From: an uncultured Chloroflexota bacterium
Lineage (GTDB): Bacteria > Chloroflexota > Chloroflexia > Chloroflexales > Roseiflexaceae
DNA: 10,118 nucleotides
Reading direction: 5' to 3'
NCBI GenBank assembly: GCA_903871975.1
Contig: CAIQIY010000328.1
Span: 1 to 10,118, forward strand
Shown here: positions 6,082 through 10,118 of the stretch, piece by piece
Layout: every line of letters starts with the position of its first letter
Numbering within the stretch: the first letter of the stretch is position 1
Notes under the pieces: generated by a model
Told to the model about the DNA's origin: nothing
What the model saw: only the letters and a program-made list of their open reading frames with translations
The model's database searches: none
Translations under genes and position numbers: made by a program

Positions 6082-7094
6082 GTGGTTCCTCTCTCGGGTT
6101 CCTGACGGAACAACGCATCGACGAACGTGCGCGCATCGAACAGCGCCAGATCGCCGAGACGTTCGCCGGTGCCAATGTAGCGGATGGGCAGGCCGGTCTC
6201 GCGAACGATGGCCAGCGCGATGCCGCCGCGCGCCGTGCCATCGAGCTTGGTGAGCGCGATCGCAGTGACGTCGACTGCTTCGAGAAATGCACGCGCCTGC
6301 GACAGGCCATTCTGGCCGGTGGTGGCGTCGATGACCAGCAGCACTTCGTGGGGTGCGTCGGCGATACGTCGGCGAATGATGTTGCGCAGCTTCTCGAGTT
6401 CGCGCATCAGATTGTGCTTCGCCTGCAGCCGGCCGGCCGTATCAATGATCAAGACATCGCTCTGGTGGGTACTCACCGCATCCAGGGCATCGTACACGAC
6501 GGCGCCCGGGTCGCTGCCCTGGCCGCGCCCGACGAAGCCGACGCCGGCGCGCTCGGCCCAGGTGGCCAGCTGCTCGGTGGCTGCGGCACGGAAGGTGTCG
6601 CCGGCGGCGACCAGCACCTGCTGGCCGGCATCGGCGAGGCGGTGCGCCAGCTTGGCGATGAGCGTCGTCTTGCCGGCACCATTGACGCCGACGACCAGGA
6701 TGACGTACGGCGGACGGGCGGCGGTGGGGGCGGGGTCGCGCGCCTCGAGGAGCTGCACCATCTCGTCGATCAGCCGCTGGCGTGCCTCGCTGGCGCGCCG
6801 GATGCCCTCGCGGCGGCAGCGGTCGCGTGTCTGGCGTACCAGCGCTGTGCTGGTGGCGACGCCGACATCGGCCTGGATGAGCAGTGCCTCGAGGTCGTCC
6901 CACAACGCATCAGTGATCGGATCGCCACCGGCAAACAGTGCAGCGATCTGGCCGAACAGCCCGCGCCGCGACCGTGTCGTGGCTGTCTCGAGCTGGGCGA
7001 CCTCGCGCTCCTCGTTGGCCGCCGGTGCATCCGCTGCCGCTTGTGTCGCATTGTCATCGGGCTTGGGCCCGAGGCCGAAGAGTCGCCGCCACAT
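6078..7094 (-). CDS. ftsY: signal recognition particle receptor FtsY
   Basis: A 338-residue SRP receptor GTPase that docks Ffh-ribosome complexes at the Sec translocon on the inner face of the membrane. The N-terminal MWRRLFGLG and a second amphipathic segment GLFGQIAALF (45-54) are probable membrane-targeting helices, with a short acidic/Ala-rich A region between them. The helical N domain spans about 55-120. The G domain carries the P-loop GVNGAGKTT (136-144), DTFRAAATEQL (166-176), DTAGR (218-222), TKLDGTARGG (282-291) and closing GTGERLGDL (308-316). DTFRAAA with TKLDGTARGG distinguishes FtsY from Ffh, and no M domain follows. Residues LALFD replace the more usual LxPFD near the end. The start is supported by GTGAGG about 6 nt upstream and a promoter at 7159-7167. 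It is first gene of an operon with the zinc ribbon (4-nt overlap). Confidence 0.97.
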   Translation of the reverse strand: MWRRLFGLGPKPDDNATQAAADAPAANEEREVAQLETATTRSRRGLFGQIAALFAGGDPITDALWDDLEALLIQADVGVATSTALVRQTRDRCRREGIRRASEARQRLIDEMVQLLEARDPAPTAARPPYVILVVGVNGAGKTTLIAKLAHRLADAGQQVLVAAGDTFRAAATEQLATWAERAGVGFVGRGQGSDPGAVVYDALDAVSTHQSDVLIIDTAGRLQAKHNLMRELEKLRNIIRRRIADAPHEVLLVIDATTGQNGLSQARAFLEAVDVTAIALTKLDGTARGGIALAIVRETGLPIRYIGTGERLGDLALFDARTFVDALFRQEPERGTT

Positions 7095-7120
7095 CTGCGC
7101 CTCACGGTGTCACCAAGGCC

Positions 7121-7144
7121 CCGGGCATCGCATCGGGTGCCCGG
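7121..7144 (-). promoter_or_regulatory. hairpin in the ftsY 5' leader
   Basis: CCGGGCA (7121-7127) and TGCCCGG (7138-7144) form a perfect 7-bp stem with a 10-nt loop. It lies between the predicted ftsY transcription start (about 7152) and the ATG (7094). No T-run follows it on the minus strand, so it is not a typical intrinsic terminator for the upstream peroxiredoxin gene. A leader structure or mRNA-stability element is the more likely reading. Confidence 0.35.
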
Positions 7145-7158
7145 AGCCAGTTGCTGCC

Positions 7159-7167
7159 AGTATACCA
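7159..7167 (-). promoter_or_regulatory. extended -10 promoter for ftsY operon
   Basis: The minus strand reads TGG-TATACT, an extended -10 (TGn plus a hexamer with 5 of 6 consensus bases) in otherwise GC-rich DNA, 65 nt before the ftsY ATG. No convincing -35 is seen at 16-18 nt spacing (the region is the end of the peroxiredoxin gene), which is acceptable for extended -10 promoters. It would let ftsY be transcribed independently of the hydrolase-peroxiredoxin unit. Confidence 0.6.
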
Positions 7168-7180
7168 GAGATCGGCGCGG

Positions 7181-7639
7181 TCAGCCGAGCGCAGCCAGCG
7201 CGGCAGCGGCGCTGGCTGCCGGCTTGACGCCGCGCTCGGCAGCGATCACGACGCCGTGCTCGTCGATGACGAAATGCGAGCGGTCGATCCCCATGAACTG
7301 CCGGCCGTACATCTGCTTCTCGACCCATACGCCGTAGGCTTCGGCGATGGCGTGGTCGGTGTCGGCCAGCAACACGAATGGCAGCTGGTATTTCGCCTTG
7401 AATTGCTGGTGGCTGGCGATGCCATCGGGGCTGACGCCCAGAATCACGGCGTTCTTCTCGGTGAAAGCCGGATGCTGGTCGCGGAAATCACACGACTGGG
7501 TGGTGCAGCCGGGCGTGTCGTCTTTCGGATAGAAGTACAGGATCACCCGTTGCCCGCGGAAGTCCGACAGCCGTACCGGTACGCCGGCATCGCTCAGGGC
7601 GGTGAATTCGGGAGCGGGCTGGCCAATGCTGATGCTCAT
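7181..7639 (-). CDS. bcp: thioredoxin-dependent peroxiredoxin, PrxQ/BCP type
   Basis: A 152-residue thiol peroxidase of the AhpC/TSA thioredoxin-fold family that reduces hydrogen peroxide and organic hydroperoxides, normally recharged by thioredoxin, in the cytoplasm. The catalytic motif is YPKDDTPGCTTQSC: Pro38, Thr42 and peroxidatic Cys45, with the resolving Cys50 five residues later. This is the alpha2 (PrxQ) arrangement, which forms an intramolecular disulfide. The conserved active-site Arg is Arg120 in GIDRSHFVID. The length is typical of the family and the protein has no signal peptide. The start is supported by GAGGAG about 8 nt upstream. It follows the alpha/beta hydrolase stop by 18 nt, so the two are probably one transcript. 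The Ala-rich C-terminus (KPAASAAAALAALG) is the usual final helix. Confidence 0.96.
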   Translation of the reverse strand: MSISIGQPAPEFTALSDAGVPVRLSDFRGQRVILYFYPKDDTPGCTTQSCDFRDQHPAFTEKNAVILGVSPDGIASHQQFKAKYQLPFVLLADTDHAIAEAYGVWVEKQMYGRQFMGIDRSHFVIDEHGVVIAAERGVKPAASAAAALAALG

Positions 7640-7657
7640 GATCGGTTCTCCTCGTGG

Positions 7658-8464
7658 TCAGGCGCCGATGTGGGCCAGAAACTGACGCACTATCTGTTCA
7701 TACGTCGCAGGCCGGTCACGTCGGATGCAATGGCCGGCGCCGGCGATGTGCGCGACGGTGAGCTGCGGCAGGACATCATGCAGGTGCGCGGCCGTGGCGG
7801 CATCGACGAGCGCGCCGCGGGCGGGATCGCCGGTGATCAACAGCGCCGGGCAGCGCACACCCGACAGCAGCACCGGCCAGTCGGGCGTCACACCGCGGGC
7901 ACGATCGATGACATGCAGACTCAGGCGCAGCTTGGCGTCGGCCCAGGGGCCGAGCTCGTCGTCGGGCCATGCCGGATTGTTCTGTCGCTCGCGGGCGATC
8001 AGCTCGTCGCGGGTACTGCGCTTGAGCGACACGATCCAGTCGGCCATGCGCCCCAAGTCGAAGCCGCCACTGACGGGGCGCCAGACTGGCGGAGGATCTT
8101 CGAGCATGATCGCCGCCAGCTGGTCGCTGCGCGCACCGGCGAGCGCCAATGCCGTCGCTGCGCCCATCGAGTGCCCCAGCACCAGCGGGCGCTCGAGCCC
8201 GAGCGCATCGATCACGCCGGCCAGATCGGCCGCCTGGGCGACGGCATCGTATCCGCTGCGCGGGTCTGCCGAGCGCCCATGGCCGCGGGCATCAACCATG
8301 ACGACGTCGTAGCGTGATGCCATGCGGCGCGCGAATGGCGCCCAGCAGCCGCCATCGTCGGAGAACCCGTGTGCCAGCACGAGCGGCGGCAATGCGCCCC
8401 CGGTACGGGTGTACCACAGTGCCACGCCATCGACCACCATCGTCCCATGCTGCCAGAGATCCAT
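7658..8464 (-). CDS. alpha/beta-fold hydrolase
   Basis: A 268-residue alpha/beta hydrolase (Abhydrolase_1 type), probably a cytosolic esterase, lipase-like or C-C hydrolase. The oxyanion-hole motif is HGFSDDGG (32-39) and the nucleophile elbow is GHSMGAA (97-103) with Ser99. The acid is most likely Asp213 in LLITGDPARG, and the His is His245 in GAGHCIRRDRP. VVMVDARGHGRSADP (54-68) is the family's strand-4 motif. A cap of helices lies between about 125 and 200. The substrate cannot be deduced. I chose ATG 8464 because GAGGGGG precedes it and the conserved fold begins shortly after; the frame is open to 8599, but that stretch contains the promoter and has no conserved content. It is first gene of an operon with the peroxiredoxin; hydrolase-peroxidase pairs may act in detoxification (inference). 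Confidence 0.92.
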   Translation of the reverse strand: MDLWQHGTMVVDGVALWYTRTGGALPPLVLAHGFSDDGGCWAPFARRMASRYDVVMVDARGHGRSADPRSGYDAVAQAADLAGVIDALGLERPLVLGHSMGAATALALAGARSDQLAAIMLEDPPPVWRPVSGGFDLGRMADWIVSLKRSTRDELIARERQNNPAWPDDELGPWADAKLRLSLHVIDRARGVTPDWPVLLSGVRCPALLITGDPARGALVDAATAAHLHDVLPQLTVAHIAGAGHCIRRDRPATYEQIVRQFLAHIGA

Positions 8465-8516
8465 CGCGCCCCCTCGTGATGCAATGCCACGCCACCACGA
8501 CGACATGTGCAGGCCA

Positions 8517-8522
8517 ATTATA
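8517..8522 (-). promoter_or_regulatory. perfect TATAAT -10 box for hydrolase-bcp operon
   Basis: The minus strand carries an exact TATAAT, about 53 nt before the hydrolase ATG, giving an expected leader of about 45 nt with a good ribosome-binding site. The best -35 at 17-nt spacing (AACGAT, 8545-8540) is poor, and that spot lies in the arm of an inverted repeat, which suggests activator or repressor control. The box is bracketed by direct repeats CAGGCC (8510-8515 and 8523-8528). Confidence 0.6.
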
Positions 8523-8524
8523 CA

Positions 8525-8556
8525 GGCCGACGCCACGGCATCGTTGCGCGTCGGCC
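8525..8556. promoter_or_regulatory. 9-bp perfect inverted repeat between divergent promoters
   Basis: GGCCGACGC (8525-8533) pairs with GCGTCGGCC (8548-8556) across a 14-nt centre. It sits directly upstream of the hydrolase -10 box and over its -35 position, and about 65 nt upstream of the trmD -10. That is a plausible operator for a dimeric regulator. No T-run follows either arm, so it is not an obvious terminator. Confidence 0.5.
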
Positions 8557-8618
8557 CAAGAACGTCACGACATCGGGCACAATGCCGCACGTTGGGCACG
8601 AATCGGGGCTACATTCCG

Positions 8619-8627
8619 TGCTACAAT
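8619..8627 (+). promoter_or_regulatory. extended -10 promoter for trmD (leaderless start)
   Basis: The sequence reads TGC-TACAAT, an extended -10 with 5 of 6 consensus bases. It ends 5 nt before the trmD ATG (8633), so transcription should begin at or within a base or two of the A of ATG. There is no Shine-Dalgarno sequence between. This is the classic layout of a leaderless mRNA. A TTGGGC at 8592-8597 is too far away (24 nt) to be its -35. Confidence 0.55.
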
Positions 8628-8632
8628 GCGGT

Positions 8633-9451
8633 ATGACGCTCAGCATCGACATCCTGACATTGTTTCCCGACATGTTCGTCGGGCCGTTCAGCGCGAGTAT
8701 CGTGGGGCGGGCGGTGAGCGCCGGCCACGTGCGGCTCGGCGTCCACGATATCCGCCACTTCGCCACGGATCGGCACCGGACCGTCGACGACACACCGTTC
8801 GGTGGTGGCGCCGGCATGGTCATGAAGCCCGTTCCGCTCGCCGGCGCGATCCGCAGCGTCACCGCAGATGTGCTGCGGCCGCTGGTGATCTACCTGAGTC
8901 CCGACGGTGTGCCGTTCGACCAGCGATACGCTGCCGAACTGGCCGGCCTCGCGCACGTCGTCTTGGTGTGTGGGCACTACGAAGGGATCGACGAGCGCGT
9001 GCGCGCCACGCTGGTCGACCGCGAGCTGTCGATCGGCGATTATGTCCTGACCGGTGGCGAGCTGGCGGCGATGGTAGTCGTCGATGCCGTCGTGCGGCTG
9101 ATCCCCGGCGTCATTCGGGCCGAATCGACCGCCGAGGAGAGCCATAGCGACGGCCTGCTGGAGTATCCGCACTACACCCGGCCAGCCAGCTGGGAGGGCC
9201 AGGATGTTCCCGAGATACTACGCTCGGGGCACCACGGTGCTGTCGCCCGTTGGCGGCGGCAGCAGCGGCTCGAGCGCACACTGGCGCGTCGGCCGGAATT
9301 GCTGACGCGCGCCACGCTCGACGCCGCCGACTTGCGCCATCTGGCGCGGCTCGGGTGGTCGCCGGGCCACGAGTGGCCCATATGCAACCACAATGTGCAC
9401 CACGAAGGGCATCGGCCCTGTACCGAGGGAGAGGACACTTGCCGGATCTGA
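8633..9451 (+). CDS. trmD: tRNA (guanine-N1)-methyltransferase TrmD
   Basis: A 272-residue SPOUT-class enzyme that uses SAM to make m1G37 next to the anticodon of tRNAs reading CNN-type codons, preventing +1 frameshifts. It works as a homodimer in the cytosol. Visible blocks: IDILTLFPDMF (5-15), DDTPFGGGAGMVMKP (52-66), the knot and SAM-site motifs CGHYEGIDERV (113-123) and SIGDYVLTGGELAAM (133-147), IPGV (157-160), then GLLEYPHYTRP and RRPELL in the tRNA-binding C-terminal domain. The position matching the E. coli catalytic Asp169 appears to be Glu169. The protein runs about 30 residues past the usual end, with a Cys/His-rich tail (residues 246-270). It starts without a Shine-Dalgarno and probably leaderless. 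The common neighbours rpsP, rimM and rplS are absent. Confidence 0.97.
   Translation: MTLSIDILTLFPDMFVGPFSASIVGRAVSAGHVRLGVHDIRHFATDRHRTVDDTPFGGGAGMVMKPVPLAGAIRSVTADVLRPLVIYLSPDGVPFDQRYAAELAGLAHVVLVCGHYEGIDERVRATLVDRELSIGDYVLTGGELAAMVVVDAVVRLIPGVIRAESTAEESHSDGLLEYPHYTRPASWEGQDVPEILRSGHHGAVARWRRQQRLERTLARRPELLTRATLDAADLRHLARLGWSPGHEWPICNHNVHHEGHRPCTEGEDTCRI
9425..9434 (+). promoter_or_regulatory. ribosome-binding site before in-frame TTG 9439
   Basis: GAGGGAGAGG lies inside the last codons of trmD, 4 nt before a TTG that opens the bactofilin reading frame. Polypurine runs of this kind can arise from Glu/Gly codons (the trmD residues here are E-G-E), so it is suggestive only. Confidence 0.4.
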
Positions 9452-9582
9452 CGACGTCCCTTATAATCGCGGCGGGAGTGTCCGGTATCGTCATCGCACT
9501 GGCAATCGTGCTCAGGGCGGTGCGCCGCTCGTCACAGGAGCGTCTCTCGTATCCCAGGCAGACCGGCAGTGAAGGAGCACGT
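9439..9582 (+). other. in-frame N-terminal extension encoding a membrane segment, ahead of bactofilin
   Basis: The bactofilin frame is open upstream of its ATG. From TTG 9439, which overlaps the trmD end by 13 nt, 48 extra codons would be read. They encode one convincing membrane helix, IIAAGVSGIVIALAIVL, followed by RAVRRSSQER, a positive-inside stop-transfer pattern. No stop intervenes, so initiation at TTG would give a 187-residue membrane-anchored bactofilin. Against this, the bactofilin ATG has its own ribosome-binding site and the canonical MFG start, and the extension includes the rare codon ATA within a TATAAT box. It could be a genuine second isoform, a vestigial small membrane ORF, or untranslated leader. 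Confidence 0.4.
9459..9464 (+). promoter_or_regulatory. perfect TATAAT -10 box upstream of bactofilin
   Basis: Exact TATAAT 119 nt before the bactofilin ATG, just after the trmD stop. The nearest -35-like TTGCCG (9439-9444) has only a 14-nt spacer, so no good -35 is present. Transcripts from it would begin around 9471 and could only give the short, ATG-initiated bactofilin. Confidence 0.45.
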
Positions 9583-10002
9583 ATGTTCGGGAACAAACCC
9601 AAGCCGCAGACGACACAGCCGAGCACGCTGAGCGGCAAACCCGAGACAGTGATCGGCGTCAATACGACGATTGTCGGCACGATCAAGACAGACTCGAGCG
9701 CGCGCATCGATGGCACCGTCGAGGGCGACATCGAGGTACTCGGCAACCTGATCGTCGGCGAGACAGGCCGTGTGATTGCGACGATCAAAGCGCAGAATGT
9801 CCATATTTCGGGCGCAGTCAAGGGCGAGATCACTGCGGTGGATCGGCTCGAAATCTCGCCGACCGGCAAAGTCTGGGGCGACATCTTCACATCGGGCCTG
9901 CACATCGAGCCGGGTGGCTTGTTCCGCGGCCAGAGCACGATGTCGACGACTGCCGAAGAACCACTGTTGCTCGAGGCGCCACGCACCCCGCGTTCCGAGT
10001 AA
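9583..10002 (+). CDS. bactofilin (polymer-forming cytoskeletal protein)
   Basis: A 139-residue bactofilin (PF04519, formerly DUF583), a nucleotide-independent cytoskeletal protein whose right-handed beta-helix stacks end to end into filaments that organise cell-wall synthesis or shape at the membrane. The start MFGNKPKP is typical: a short hydrophobic-basic N-terminal tail. The beta-helix core spans about residues 22-118 with the characteristic repeats TTIVGTIKT, ARIDGTVEGDI, NLIVGETGRVIATIKAQNV, ISGAVKGEITAVDRLEI, GKVWGDIFTSGLHIEPGGLFRG. The tail STTAEEPLLLEAPRTPRSE is disordered. AAGGAG (9572-9577) lies 5 nt before the ATG, which decides this start, although a longer membrane-anchored form from TTG 9439 is possible. 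The next gene begins 6 nt after the stop, suggesting an operon. No M23 peptidase gene is visible within the window. Confidence 0.94.
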   Translation: MFGNKPKPQTTQPSTLSGKPETVIGVNTTIVGTIKTDSSARIDGTVEGDIEVLGNLIVGETGRVIATIKAQNVHISGAVKGEITAVDRLEISPTGKVWGDIFTSGLHIEPGGLFRGQSTMSTTAEEPLLLEAPRTPRSE

Positions 10003-10008
10003 TCAGCC

Positions 10009-10118
10009 GTGGCCATCGGTCCGGCAGGCGCGCGCGAGAGGGGCGTGGCGCGCCTGAGGCAATGGCTGGCGAGCCGATCCGGCCTATACCTGATCAGCGG
10101 CGGGATCGCGCTGATCGC
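10009..10118 (+). CDS. N-terminus of a probable membrane protein (partial)
   Basis: An open frame starts at GTG 10009, 6 nt after the bactofilin stop, and runs to the window edge (36 codons). The sequence is basic at first (ARERGVARLRQWLASRSG) and then hydrophobic (LYLISGGIALI), which fits an N-in first membrane helix or an uncleaved signal anchor. An in-frame GTG at 10045 lies right after the purine run GAGAGGGG but with very tight spacing, so the start is uncertain. The family cannot be identified from this fragment. Close spacing suggests co-transcription with bactofilin. Confidence 0.5.
   Translation, partial: MAIGPAGARERGVARLRQWLASRSGLYLISGGIALI

Noticed and set aside
5946..7337. Long + strand open frame opposite ftsY
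   Set aside because: It is a shadow of ftsY codons; no ribosome-binding site or promoter on that strand and no motif.
6938..8317. Long + strand open frame across the peroxiredoxin and hydrolase genes
   Set aside because: It spans two well-supported minus-strand genes and the gap between ftsY and the peroxiredoxin gene; composition is that of an antisense frame.
8465..8599. N-terminal extension of the alpha/beta hydrolase to ATG 8599
   Set aside because: The stretch contains the TATAAT box and inverted repeat and shows no conserved residues; ATG 8464 has a good ribosome-binding site and fits the family's length.
1..10118. CRISPR array, tRNA or rRNA gene, insertion sequence, phage or defence module
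   Set aside because: No regularly spaced repeats, no T-loop-like GGTTCGAATCC pattern, no transposase or integrase motifs and no paired terminal repeats were seen on either strand.

Overview
The window is a dense, GC-rich bacterial chromosome segment with short intergenic gaps, many 1 to 22 nt gene overlaps, and strong G/C bias at third codon positions. Several features are compatible with a Chloroflexota (Chloroflexia-like) chromosome: a class I-alpha glutamine synthetase, a bactofilin, a FecR-like anchored surface protein and a general housekeeping mix. That assignment is inference from gene style, not from a marker gene. No mobile element, CRISPR array, rRNA or tRNA gene was found.

Left part (1-2501): the 3' end of a PfkB-family sugar kinase on the + strand converges on, and overlaps, a two-gene minus-strand unit. 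That unit is a three-helix membrane protein followed by a class I SAM-dependent methyltransferase, joined by a TGATG junction. Divergent from it, with only 45 nt between, is a + strand acetamidase/formamidase.

Centre (2510-7094): a minus-strand run transcribed right to left: ftsY (signal recognition particle receptor), a 67-residue zinc-ribbon protein, a small lipoprotein, then after a 170-nt gap a class I glutamine synthetase and a large membrane-anchored extracytoplasmic protein. ftsY, the zinc ribbon and the lipoprotein overlap one another by 4 and 8 nt, so they are almost certainly co-translated. A good extended -10 promoter precedes ftsY. The 170-nt gap before the glutamine synthetase carries a diverged copy of the last bases of the lipoprotein gene.

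Right part (7181-10118): an alpha/beta hydrolase and a PrxQ/BCP-type peroxiredoxin form a second minus-strand operon behind a perfect TATAAT box. Divergent from it is trmD (tRNA m1G37 methyltransferase), whose -10 box ends 5 nt before the ATG, suggesting a leaderless mRNA. trmD is followed by a bactofilin and the first codons of a probable membrane protein.

The most interesting points are these. The bactofilin has a possible in-frame N-terminal membrane-anchor extension with its own ribosome-binding site, and a perfect TATAAT box lies inside that extension. TrmD has a Cys/His-rich C-terminal tail, a probable leaderless start and a glutamate at the catalytic aspartate position. The zinc-ribbon protein is tightly coupled to ftsY. 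An inverted repeat lies between the divergent hydrolase and trmD promoters. None of these amounts to a clearly new multi-gene system; they are separate leads.
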